Shown here piece by piece: positions 32,729 to 43,720 of a stretch of 64,000 nucleotides of DNA. The notes beneath the pieces were generated by a model, which saw only the letters and a program-made list of their open reading frames with translations, had not been told where the DNA came from and ran no database searches. Positions within the stretch are counted from its first letter, which is position 1; each line of letters begins with the position of its first letter. The DNA is from Morchella semilibera (lineage: Eukaryota > Ascomycota > Pezizomycetes > Pezizales > Morchellaceae): assembly GCA_009192285.1 (NCBI GenBank), contig WBVU01000008.1:2180370-2244369 (forward strand), written 5' to 3'. The translations under genes and the position numbers were made by a program.

Positions 32729-33380
32729 CTAGTCGTCCTGCTTGTGGTAGTTGACCGAGTCGTTCCAGCTGATCCCTGAAGTTAGCAACAGCTTTGAGGA
32801 ATTTTGATCAGTAGGATTTACAAGAGTGTCTAGAATCATAAGGTCATTAGCGGTTGCCCGTGGAACATGAAATTGGGATAGGGAACTAACCTTATCCCCA
32901 TCTCCCCAAAAGAAGTTCTTCGACCTGAGGTTCTGGTACGGGTACTCAGGACGCTCCTCGAGGGCAGGCATGTGGTCCCAATGTTCCCAATGTTCGTTCC
33001 AAAGATTGTAGGCGTTGATGGAGCTGAGGACTAGGCACGGAGGAACAACGCTATATTTATATAGACGCCCGGGTCAAAACCATTCGATTTCTTCCATAGT
33101 TGTTTTCTGAGATGGGGTTTGGGTAGAACAAACTAGAGAGAGATCTTGCGCCATAGTTCTAGATATATGTCAGTAGACTTCGATTAGTATTATACTGAGA
33201 ATACGAACCACTAGATTCAGCGGCATGGTGCTTGACAGCTTCTCTTTCCTTGACAAAGGTGCTTTCAGTCGCTTTAGAAGTCTCGGAAGCGAATCTTCTG
33301 ACCTGGAAAGCAATACGTGATTGCTGTGGCTTTGCGATAGCGCGGGCGGTTGCGCGACTGAGGATTTGAGTGGAGAGCAT
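32729..33380 (-). CDS. COX13: Cytochrome c oxidase subunit VIa, with an 8-nt micro-exon
   Basis: Inner-membrane subunit VIa of complex IV and a conserved marker next to MAT in many ascomycetes. Exons 33209-33380, 33134-33158, 32891-33050, 32822-32829 and 32729-32768 total 405 nt (134 residues) and stay in frame only with the 8-nt exon ACACTCTT. With it the C-terminus reads FFWGDGDK-TLF-WNDSVNYHKQDD, as in the family. The presequence is MLSTQILSRATARAIAKP. One membrane span (ISLYVVPPCLVLSSINAYNL) precedes WNEHWEHWDHMPALEERPEY. It is divergent from APN2, 393 bp apart. Confidence 0.93.
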
Positions 33381-33773
33381 TATGGTTGTTTACGGAGTTC
33401 GTAACAGAAGCCGTAACAAAAGCGTTGAGGGGAAAATCTGACCGAGGATGCCGTGGGGTGATGGGGTGAGGTTTTGAAGATTGTAATATAGACTGGATTA
33501 TATAATGTCACGGCCTAACCGATGACGGCATGACTGTACTCCAGAGTGGATCATACAAAAGTACCAGATAGCATACTTAAGGAGCGTCTTTAGTTAAGAA
33601 TTTTCACACCCCTTCAAACAATACATAATTCTAATTTTGTGGAACGTAGCTTGGAACGTGTGATATCATTAACGTCTGATATCATTAACGTCGCCTCTCC
33701 CCACGACTTCACACCCCCAAGTTTGAGCAACACCGCAAAATTCTAACAAAGCTTGGAGGAGCCGAAGCCAAGG
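33381..33773. promoter_or_regulatory. Shared divergent promoter COX13/APN2
   Basis: The two start codons face away from each other across 393 bp, so both promoters must lie here. A short direct repeat (TGATATCATTAACGTC, about 33661-33690) occurs twice in tandem. No known factor site was identified. Confidence 0.4.
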
Positions 33774-36379
33774 ATGCCCTTACGAATAACAACATGGAAC
33801 GGTAGGCCTCTTTTCGAAAATTCGAAAAATCTAATGTACTGACCATCTGATGGTCTTGCTGCAGTCAATGGTATTCGGTGAGGACATGCAATTGACTAAA
33901 TCCTGAGGCAAATCTGATTTCAAATCCAGAAATCCGTTTTCATTCCATCCATGGCTTGGCAAGACCTTCCAAGTATGTTCGCTTTAATAAAGGGTCACCT
34001 GTTTCTCGTGCTTATTGAGTGTACGGCTTTCCATGAAATAGGCGATGTTCGACACTTTAGAAGCCGATATCGTCTGTATCCAGGAACTCAAGATACAGAA
34101 GAAAGATCTCAGGGATGACATGGTCTTGGTTCCGGGCTGGGACTGCTTCTGTACGTTTCCAAAGCATAAGAAAGGTATGATTTGATATTGATATGTCTCT
34201 TCTTAAATGGGATCTATTGTCTAAGACAGATACGGGGTTGTTCATGATCAGGCTATAGTGGTGTTGCAATTTATACACGCCAATCAAAATGCAACCCTGT
34301 AAAAAGCCGAAGAAGGCATAACTGGAATTCTCTCGCCCCCAGGCCGTGATGGAGTGACATATTTGTCCTTACCATCATCCGAGAGCATTGGCGGTTATCC
34401 TAAACTTCCACTAGAAGAAGCTGTTTTAATTGATAGCGAAGGCCGCTGTCTTATCCTAGACTTTGGAGCGTTCATCCTTATAGGTTTATACTGTCCAGCG
34501 GATACAGACCCTGCACGGGAAGATATCCGGACCGCATTCGCTGGGGCGGTGGATAAACGAGTTCGAAATTTGATAGAGGTCGAAAAGCGGAGGGTAATAG
34601 TTGTGGGAGATTTGAACATTGCGAGAGACGAGATTGATAATGCTGCTGCAAAACAAATTATGATGGAATTTAACCTAGAGAACTTTAAACACACACCAAC
34701 ACGCCAAATTCTTCATAATTTGTTGGAGCCACATGCTAATGGCGTCATGGTCGACCTTTGCAGAGAATTCTTCCCGGAGAGACGTGGGATGTACACATGT
34801 AAGTTACATGTATTTGCAACCTTTACACTTCTAGTGACCCTCAAACCAAAGTGATTTTTAATGAAGGTCCCCTCGACCGCCGTCCCCAACTAACATTGTA
34901 TCCGATTACTTTGATAACATTTAGCTATGGTGGATATTATTGCTAACTAGATCATAGGTTGGTCTGTGAAAGAAAACGCAAGGTTAGTTTTGAAGCTTCG
35001 GCAGGTGTCACAAAAGATTAAAGCACGGGCCACAGAATACTGATGCTCCTACTACTATGACTGTCTTTGAGTGAGCGCTAAAGCCATTATAACCAAAATC
35101 TAACATATCTATACTTCTTCTAGGCCAGGAAACTATGGTATTAACACGAAAATGATAATCCTCTGTTATGCACGTCTACTAAATACCACACATACAGGGC
35201 AGCGTATAGATTATGTACTATGTTCCTCAGATATGAGAACGTGGTTCGAAGAAGCAAACATACAGGAGGGCTTGATGGTAATGGCTCCCTCGTTTTAAAC
35301 ACACCGGAGAAGCTAATTTTTTAAGGGTTCTGATCACTGCCCGGTCTATGGAGTGATTAGTGAAAAAGTAATTAGTGGTGGACATGAGCAGTATATTTTT
35401 GATATTGTAAACCCGCCCGGGCTTTTTGTCGACGGGAAGCGCCAGCCTCACCAAACTGCCCCAAAACTAAAGTTATCAGCAAAAGAGTCTGGTGAGTATG
35501 CTGGGAGGCAGAATATACGGGACATGTTTTCAAAAGCTGCGGCCCAAACAAGTTCCAGTATCAAAACGAGAAACGTTCCTGATATACATCCGCTTCCAAA
35601 AACACCTGAAGATTCCGCGACTAGTAGCAGATCCGCCCAATGTGACCCGGCGGCTTCGATATCCAGTACTACAAAGGGCATCTCTCAGCAAAGCGTTTCG
35701 TTATCTGTACCCCTAAAGCCTTCCCGGGCACGAGAGCCGCCAGCAAAACGGCAAAAGGTTGCCCCGCTAGGCCTACTCGGAAAGAAACCTACTGCCACGA
35801 CCTCAAAGAAACCAGTTTCTCATAGCCAACAGAGCTTGATGGGTTTCTTTAAAAGGCAGACACCTGTGGGTGAGAGTCCAACAGCTACACCACCTGAACC
35901 TCCATCAAGTCGACAAAGCCCATCCACCCCAATTTCGAGTGTCAAAGACGCTGAGCCACAGGACGTGGACCCGACTCAAAATGCATTTATAGATGAGGCA
36001 TTATCAGAGAGTGAACTTATAATAGTCCCGTCTCAAGAGGGAGAAAGTGGATTTCCTTTAATTGACCCCATCGAGTCTAAGGAGAAATGGTCCCAATTAT
36101 TTTCAAAACCCGCTGTACCGAGATGTGAGGCGCACAACGAGCCTTGTATAAAATTAATCACAAGGAAACCTGGTCCAAATGTCGGTAGGGCGTTTTGGAT
36201 GTGCTCTAGGTGGGAATCTCCCCTTTACGCTCTTTTAAAATATTATAATAACAACTAATGGTCCAATTAGGCCACTTGGGCCAAGTGGAAATAAACTCAC
36301 CAATGGACAAGTAGGAGAATGGAAGTGTAACTTTTTCAAGTGGAGTAGTGATAAACCCAATACCTCCGCAAATATCTAG
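33774..36379 (+). CDS. APN2: AP endonuclease 2 (class II, Apn2), one-base frameshift
   Basis: Exonuclease III-family DNA repair enzyme and a classical MAT-flanking gene. Ten exons: 33774-33801, 33865-33877, 33930-33972, 34042-34174, 34252-34798, about 34959-34983, 35124-35137, 35198-35277, 35326-36209 and 36271-36379. Catalytic motifs: ITTWNVNGIRNP, DIVCIQELKIQ (metal-binding Glu), YSGVAIYTR, GLYCPAD, VVGDLNIA and the terminal GSDHCPV. A PCNA-binding box QQSLMGFF and a C-terminal GRF zinc finger (RCEAHNEPC, KPGPNVGRAFWMCSR, then WKCNFFKW) follow. At about 34301-34305 an A5 run gives one base too many: NPVK|AEEGITG needs A4. This may be a sequencing error or a real mutation. Exons of 13 and 14 nt are noteworthy. 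Confidence 0.93.
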
Positions 36380-36955
36380 ATCTAGTCTGTTTTTGTACAC
36401 ACCCCTAAATCCTAGACGTAATTAAAGTATACGTTCCTCCGTATTCTAGGGGTATGTTGTGTGAATATATCAGATGAATGGTTATCTAAAGAGCTTTGAC
36501 ATGAAAATATATTACAGTGGGTAGACTTGAGCCTATTCTATCTAAAACACATATGTATTGCCATTCCCTAGAGCCATTCAATCTTTGCTGCATAAGGTAA
36601 GCCCTCGTCTATTAGCGTCTAGACGGTTGGTAGATTTACTTATTCTTCAGATATGGTCGGCGCAGGGTAAGCGCCTGCCGTTCCCATTAAACTACGATTT
36701 TATCTGACACAGCCCCGCTGCCTAGAAAATGGACATACCGTAAACGCAATATATGATATCCTCCTTCGCCTAGTGAGGCGTGGGTTTTGCGGTCAGATCT
36801 AGACCGTCGAGTGATATTCTGTGATGCGTACACCAAACAAAACCAATTCAAGCTCTATATACTCTTAAAAATTTAGAAAGCTAGTATCAGTTTACCCCCA
36901 GGGCTCATTGCCTAGCTTCCGGATCTTTTTTTCGCTCATCTTACAAGTATCGCTA
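36380..36955. other. Convergent intergenic region APN2/WRS1
   Basis: About 575 bp between two stop codons. It contains a GAGTGATATTCTGTGATGCG copy at about 36808-36829. No gene. Confidence 0.5.
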
Positions 36956-38459
36956 TCAAGCCACAACAGTATCCTGCCTCTTTCCCTGACTCCATTCCAG
37001 TGGTTTCGGGGTCATATAATTCTTGACAACCTCATCCGTGATAGCTTTCTTCCTTTCTTGAAATGCAGCAACGAATCCCTGTAGCTCTTTAATACACCTT
37101 GCCTTGAGCTCACCCGTGAGCAGTTCCCCTTTAAGATAACTTTGTCGGATAGATTCGAGCTCCTCGTCGTCTTCAAGGAAGAATGTAAGGTATTGGAATG
37201 ACACATCGACGTCGGGATTACCACCGAATTTGCGCTGTTCTTCAGTAGTGGTTTGTCCTCCGGAGAAAGCATACTTATTAATTTTCTTTTTGCTGTGGGG
37301 TGGATCACAGATTAGCACTCGGTCATAACTAGGGTGTGTGTTTGGGGGGGGGGGGGGGGGGGGGCGAGGATAAATACATAGCGTTCATAGTATCATTCAT
37401 GAATATTGCGCTGGTATCAATCGATGCGCTCATCTTACTTCCAGGGCCTCCAAGAGCGGGAAAAAACTGCGCGTGGATCAAAGAAGGCTTTTGATATTTA
37501 AGTCTGCCTGCTACGTCTCGGGTGAGGCGGAAATATGGGTCTTGGTCGATAGCGCATGGGATCAAGGAGGGAATTTCCCTGACCTTGTTGGAATCTTCTC
37601 CAAAAATATGAGGGAACGTTGTAGCAAAGGCTGTAGATGCTTGAATAGCCGTGAAGTGGAGCTTTCCAATATTGTCACTAGCCGCCTTGATTAATATACA
37701 GGTTATGGTTAGGGCAGGGATGAGAGAGTTACATATCAGTGAAACCGAAAGTTGCTTTACTCTGGTTTGCTGTGATGCACCGTGAGACTTTGACAACGTT
37801 CTCATAGAATGCTCCTCCCATGAAATCTAAATCGGAGAAGATAAAGGTCTTCTTTACGTCAAACCCAACAGCAATGATATCCCTGGCGTTATTGCGTGAG
37901 AACCCCTTGACGTCTGCAATAGTGAGGTTCTGTTTGAATAAGAACTTCTCATCATCTGTCATCATTATGACCAAAGGAACATCAAAAACGTCTTGTAACC
38001 ATCTAATCATTTCTCGGGTCAGTGCTATGGGAAACAAACATGTTCGGTGCGTAATTACTTAGTAAACATAAATGGGATCATGTGACCCAAATGCATGCTC
38101 TCACTACTGGGTCCTCTCCCAGTATACAGGAAAAATGGTTTCCCCTGCTCAAATCTGTCGAGGATTCTCTCTAAATCTCTGTGGGAGAAGAACATTCCTC
38201 GCCTTAGAAATATATGAGGTTTATGGCTAGTGAGCTTCTCGAATCGTTCTAAAAGCTCTGGTGAGATACGTCGGGTCCCAAAATCTTTAATAAGCTTTTC
38301 ATAGTCAATCGCGAGAACCTTTCCGTCGACTACAGCGCCCTTAACATCAAAGGGATCGATCTTCTGTTCCTGGCTGGCAGGGACATCAGTAGGGATAGGG
38401 ACTTCCTTGGGGAGAGCGTTCGGCTCGAGAGCTGGAGGCTGGGGGTTGTTTGAAGCCAT
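36956..38459 (-). CDS. WRS1: Cytoplasmic tryptophanyl-tRNA synthetase
   Basis: Class I aminoacyl-tRNA synthetase charging tRNA-Trp. Exons 38059-38459, 37733-38002, 37378-37677 and 36956-37292 total 1308 nt (435 residues). The class I signatures are the HIGH-like MHLGHMIPF and the KMSKS-like GSKMSASID. Other typical segments are [24 protein letters not shown] and [10 protein letters not shown]. The third intron (37293-37377) contains an uninterrupted run of about 21 G. The gene is divergent from the UBAC2-like gene, 730 bp away. Confidence 0.97.
37344..37364. repeat. Poly-G run in a WRS1 intron
   Basis: About 21 consecutive G on the plus strand (C on the transcript of WRS1). It lies fully within the third intron. 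The exact length is likely unreliable in any assembly. Confidence 0.8.
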
Positions 38460-39188
38460 CCTTTAGAAGTGAACCACTAGGGGTGTCCGGAGTATTGTTG
38501 AAAAGAGGGGATGTATCCTGTGAAATGTGGATTATTCGTATGACTGTTTTAATTCAGTTCAACGGTTAAACTATTTTGGCGGGGTGCATGTGGCTAAGAG
38601 CATCGAGGGCATCTCTACCAGCCACAGAGCCGACACAACGCCGCGGCAGTGCGCAAATAGCAAAATACATACAATAGGTATTATTCTGAGTCATGTGATC
38701 CGTTTGTTTTTACTCTTTGTTCTGGTCATGTACTTCTACATAGTAAGTACTTCATGTACAATGCAATTCATGGCGTTTCCGGCCGACCACTAGGTATTGC
38801 ACGTCGTGTATGAATACATGTAAATTACGAGTAGTCGTAGGTTTGATCCGGTTAAGCATAAATTGCAGCTCCTAATGTATCCCTTAGCCTGTAAATGCTG
38901 ACCCCCCATAATAATGGAGGAATTATATTTGTATGGAATTGAAGATCTATTACCTATTTGATAAGGGGATCTGTTAGTAAGCCACACTTTGAGGATACTG
39001 AATTATTTGTCATCATACATCACAATGCAGCCCTAGCCCAACGTGGCCTTTACCGAGTTCCAGGCACACCTGGAGGCTGAAGCTAAGAGAGGCATCTCCG
39101 GAATTATCCTTTTAACAGCACGCTTAAGTCTCTGGACCCCTTGCGGGCTTATCTTGGGAGCTTCTCCTTCAGATTCAAAAAAAAAAAC
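38460..39188. promoter_or_regulatory. Divergent promoter region WRS1 / UBAC2-like
   Basis: About 730 bp between two divergent starts. TACATGTA occurs at about 38814. No other recognisable site. Confidence 0.35.
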
Positions 39189-40056
39189 ATGCAACAATCC
39201 GGCTTTCGTTCGGCTCCGGTTTCAAAAGCGTTCCTCTTTACTCTTGTCGCAACTTCTCTTTTGGCCTCAATTGTTGACGTCAAGCATTACTTCCATATCC
39301 AAATTGTACCACATCTTTGGGTTTATAGGCAGTTATGGCGTGTATTGATATGGCAGGTATGTTCTTGCTTTTGAGTCTCTAGCTTTCTACTTGAGTCTCC
39401 AGCCTGACAGCTCTCCAAAGACATGCTATGCCAACGCTGGTGAGCTCTTGTTCGCATCCCTGGTAATTTACCACCTCCGTACAATCGAACGCCTTTTCGG
39501 AACACGCAAATTCTCCTCTTTCCTTGTCTATTCCTTCATTGCAACTTCAATCATAGCACCAATTCTCCTTGCGGTCGTCTTCCGGCCCTTTACGGCATGG
39601 AAAATGAACTATCTCCCCCCTGGGCCAACCCCAATCATCTTCGCTGCGCTCGCTCAATACCACGCAAGTATTCCTGGGATTTACAAATTCAAATTACTCA
39701 CTACGAGCTCCTCTGCCGACGGTGATGCCGATGCTCCCGGAATCACATTGTCCGATAAGTTTTACGTTTACTTCCTGTCTACTCAGCTGGCGCTCTGTCA
39801 ACCTCCTGGGTCTATGCTTTCTGCTGCTGTAGGATGGGTTATAGGTTATTTATGGAGGATGGACCTTCTACCGAAGAGTAAATGGAGATTACCTAGTTGG
39901 TTGTTTACAGATAGCCAAGTTGGCGAATTCGAGACTTTAAGGAGGAGGTTAAGGGATCAAGACGGAGTAACGGCGGGGGCAACCCAGACAGCTGTGCCCA
40001 CAGCACCAAGGCCTTTGGTGAGACAGGTTTTGGACCAGTTTAGGGGTTCATTTTAA
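39189..40056 (+). CDS. UBAC2/Dsc2-like rhomboid pseudoprotease of the ER
   Basis: Multi-span membrane protein of the rhomboid-like UBAC2/Dsc2 group, which acts in ER or Golgi membrane-protein quality control. Exons 39189-39356 and 39421-40056 give 267 residues; the junction is WRVLIWQ/TCYANAGELL. Family landmarks are SAPVSKAFLFTLVATS, YHLRTIERLFGTRKFSSFL and PPGPTPIIFAALAQYH. Several hydrophobic segments are visible (SFIATSIIAPILLAVVF, then MLSAAVGWVIGYLW). I see no catalytic Ser-His pair (GxSG absent), consistent with a pseudoprotease. No UBA domain follows within the frame; the tail ends VRQVLDQFRGSF. The start at MQQSGFRSAPVSK agrees with relatives. Confidence 0.8.
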
Positions 40057-41412
40057 ATGCTATAATCTTTGTTTGTGAGTTATGAATACTATGGCGAGTA
40101 ATACTAGTCCAGACAACTGTATAGTAGTAGATGATCTAAAATGGATTTGTACAGAAGGTCTCAATACATTTCTGTAAGACCTGAAGTTCACAATTACTAA
40201 ACGTTCGTACCCGGCTGCTTACAACGGCTATCAAAATAAGAGTTGTTGATTATGATATTGCACCTAAGACATTCATAGAACACCTTTCCCAACATTGGCC
40301 TCGAGCTCGTGCCTTGGCAGTTAAGCCCACCTTGTGTATAAAGTTTTTATCTATGTACACGCAAGTACATGCGCTTTAACTTGTCTTGATATAAAAGTGT
40401 GTGTATATGTAAAGCTTTCATCAGCCTTCTACCGGAGTAGGGGATTATATCGCTCGAATAGCATCTATTTATCAGCGTAATAACTATAGGAAGCCTAAAT
40501 TAACTAACCTATGCACCCACCTGCTAGAAACAAGCGGGTGATGTTCCAACACTAATGACAGAAATAGGAAGACAAATAACTCTCTCTAATTTGGCCGATC
40601 ATGTTTTAAAACGAAGGTTGCATCCTCGACATCCGTCCAATACAGTACATCATGTAATAAGTACATGTACTAGTACATACCACTACTATAAAACTGGGCC
40701 TGGTACTAGAGTATCCGAATTAATTAATATTAAGTATCGTGATTGGGAGCTATGGAATTTAGTAACGAATACCGAACTAAACCGGCATCCGAGGAAGAGT
40801 TGGCCCAATACCAAGAGTTCATCAAGAGGTTAAGAGTTCAGACCGGGCCTAGGAGTCTATCCGCCTAGGTTAATTAACCTAGGACCTGACTTTTTGAACT
40901 CTTTGGTTCTACATGTAATGTAACGGCACACATTACTACTCTAGCTATAGCTACTTGTATACATATGTATTATGGCCGATAAATATTGCCCTTACTAAGC
41001 TCCAATCATAAAGAATCACTCAGCCTGGTAGGATCTTACCAGTTGATTCATTGGAAGATAAGATTAGATTCTAAGACACGACGCTGGTTGACGACGCATG
41101 CGGCTCCTAGGCACCCAGCTTTCAACCACCTCGCCTGTGCCGATATCAAAAAGCACCTACGATAAGGATACCGTTTTTGCATGCCCACTATTTTACTTGC
41201 AAGGAGTGAACCCCAATATTACACGGAATTATTCTTCACTGATATAACTCAGACTCGATCGCCGCTTCGCATCTCTGCATGTTGCAAGGGCTGAAGGCAG
41301 GAAAACCCAGTCTCATCAATTTGGGTCCCCCGAATAGCAAGCTCAGGGGGAAGCCATACAGGTTAAAGCGAGCTCAAAACGCCCATCATATATTGCCTTG
41401 CTAGCTTGAAGA
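40057..41412. other. Gene-free stretch with repeat remnants
   Basis: About 1.35 kb. It has TACATGTA copies (about 40661 and 40907), a perfect 20-bp palindrome and a fragment related to the SINE-like element near 57.6 kb. No gene was supported. Confidence 0.5.
40827..40900 (+). repeat. SINE-like fragment with 20-bp palindrome
   Basis: GAGGTTAAGAGTTCAGACC followed by AGGAGTC resembles GAGGTTAAGAGTTCAAACC near 57702, including the B-box-like core. A little further CCTAGGTTAATTAACCTAGG (about 40864-40883) is a perfect palindrome. Downstream, GACTTTTTGAACTC resembles GGCTTTTTGACCTT of the 57.7-kb element. Confidence 0.45.
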
Positions 41413-43289
41413 ATGGCGATACTAGGTGTGTTGAGGCGATGGATGGTGGGATTCTGTATGTGTGCCAATTTCTAATTCTATAATCCAGATATATTTCTCG
41501 GATTACTTCACGTAGTCGTGATAATTATACATCTGCTGGTAGCGCCATATACGAAAGTCGAGGAGTCATTTAATCTACAAGCTACCCACGATATATTGCG
41601 ATATGGTATACCAACGACCAACGTTACAGCGACCTTAATACAAGATTATGATCATTTTACATTTCCTGGAGCAGTCCCAAGGACATTCGTTGGACCAGTT
41701 GTGTTGGCTGGACTTAGTAAGCCTATAATTGATAAATTGGGAAACTTTGTAAACGAACAGGTTATTGGTGCGCATTTCACACCCTTAGAGTCGAAATTGT
41801 ACTCATATAAAAGCGAGATGCATAGTTCGAGGTGTTCTTGGGCTACTTACTGCGCTCTCGCTGATCATATATACCCGCGCCGTACGTCTTGCATACGGTC
41901 GTACAACAGCAGTCTTCTACACTCTCCTTCAAGTGTCGCAGTTCCACCTGCCATACTACGCCTCACGACCGCTACCAAATACATTTGCGTTGATACTTTC
42001 TACCTTGGCGCTATCATTCCTCCTTCCACGCCCTGTAACCACCCCGAAGCAACGTAGGGGGGCGTACAAACTCGGAATTTATATTCTCACCTTTACTGCA
42101 GTAGTGTTCCGCTCCGAACTCTCAGTTTTGCTCTTCTTCCTAGCCTTGCAGCTTCTCGTCACACACCGCGTCTCTCTATTCAGAGATGTCATTCCTGCAG
42201 GAATTGCTGGAGGGTTAATCGGCCTTGTCATAACACTTACGGTTGATTCATATTTTTGGCAATCCCACAATCCAGAAGTAAGACATTTCACGACTCCATT
42301 CCTCACGGAAAATACAGGATTAATCTGGCCGGAATTATCGGGATTCTTGTACAATGCCGTCGAAAATAAGTCCTCGGAATGGGGTGTCTCTGTATGGCAC
42401 TACTATTTTAGCTCTTCACTACCAAAGCTTTTATTAAATCCATCGGTATTACTCGTCTCGCTACCATTTTGTTTTTACGGGTTCCCAAAGGCTGCAAAAG
42501 AGCTTCTGATACCAGCGCTGGGTTATGTAGCGGTATATTCATATTTGCCGCATAAAGAATGGGCGATTCGTGGTATACGTTGTTCCAGCGTTAACGCTTT
42601 GTGGCGCACTTGGAAATGCATGGATATGGAACAGAAGGACTAAGAACGTAATTTATACACTTCTGGCGATGGGAATTTGCGGTTCGACCTTATTGGCGGC
42701 GTTAGGGGGCGTGGGTATGATGCTCGTAAGCTCGTGGAATTATCCCGGTGGGGATGCAGTGACGAAGCTACATCACGCTTTTGCTAAAGAAGGCGTACAT
42801 GGGGCAGAGACAGTTCATCTGGACACACTTGTTTGCATGACAGGTGCTACGAGGTTTTTACAGGAACGTCCGTTGGTCCCACTTTCAGCTACAGAGAGCC
42901 AGAAATGGAGTATAGCGATTAAAGGGGTTGTATTTGATAAGACAGAAGATGAGGATGATTTGCTTTCGGTGAACTTTTGGGAAGGTATCGATTGGGTCGT
43001 CACCAGCGATGTTTCGCGTGTTATTGGAAAATGGAGAATTGTGGATAGTGTTGTTGGTTGGAAGGGTGTTAAAATCTATAAACCCGGTGAAATTGCTCAT
43101 GTCGGTGCTGTTGGGCTAGGGGAGAAGGAAGCAGAGGAGTTAGGGCTAACAAAAGAACCAGGGCCTTCAACTGTGTGGTGGAAGAGGGTATTGGAGGATG
43201 GGTATGGGCTGAGAGAGAAGGTTTTTAGGGGTTACTGGGTAGGCGCGAGAATTGAGGAGATGGTTTGGATCCTGAAAAAGGAAACATGA
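41413..43289 (+). CDS. ALG12: Alg12 alpha-1,6-mannosyltransferase, one-base frameshift
   Basis: ER glycosyltransferase (GT22) that adds the eighth mannose to the lipid-linked N-glycan precursor. Exons are about 41413-41455, 41489-41767 and 41826-43289. The family signature [15 protein letters not shown] and the luminal acidic motif [15 protein letters not shown] are clear; many membrane spans follow (e.g. [13 protein letters not shown]). In the third exon, PHKEW must be followed by [10 protein letters not shown], but an extra G near 42561 (TGGGCG instead of TGGCG) shifts the frame, so one base must be skipped. The first intron is either 33 nt (GTATGT donor) or 61 nt (GTGTTG donor); both keep frame. 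Confidence 0.93.
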
Positions 43290-43720
43290 TGAAATAGTTT
43301 CCATGTTACTTCTTTTTTTTTTTTTTTTAGGTATATCTCGTCTTTATGTATAGCAGGCCAAGTTTTGTTTCTATTCGTTTCTTTTTTGGGGCCGGTACTT
43401 GATATTAAATGTAGCTCGGTATCAACGCGGGGCAAATTTCATCTAGGTGCGATTGTTGCTGGAGCTTGAATCACCAGAAAGCACATATTATACAATTTTT
43501 AATAGCTGATTCAAGTTTATCGCTGTACCCACACGTGAAGAGCTGACGGAGGCTCTGTTGAACCCTCGCCCTACAGGTGTTCAAGCCACACCTACTACGC
43601 AACTCTTCCCCCGCTTGGTACTAGGAACATCACCGACCCTCAACCACCACAGCGTCAGCATTCTAACCTATCACCCTTCTCCTCTTCCTCTGGATCTCAT
43701 TTCTCTCCAGCTTTATCAAA
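43290..43720. promoter_or_regulatory. ARP3 upstream region
   Basis: About 430 bp between the ALG12 stop and the ARP3 start, with a long T-run just after ALG12 and pyrimidine-rich DNA (CTTCTCCTCTTCCTCTGG) before ARP3, usual for fungal promoters. Confidence 0.4.
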
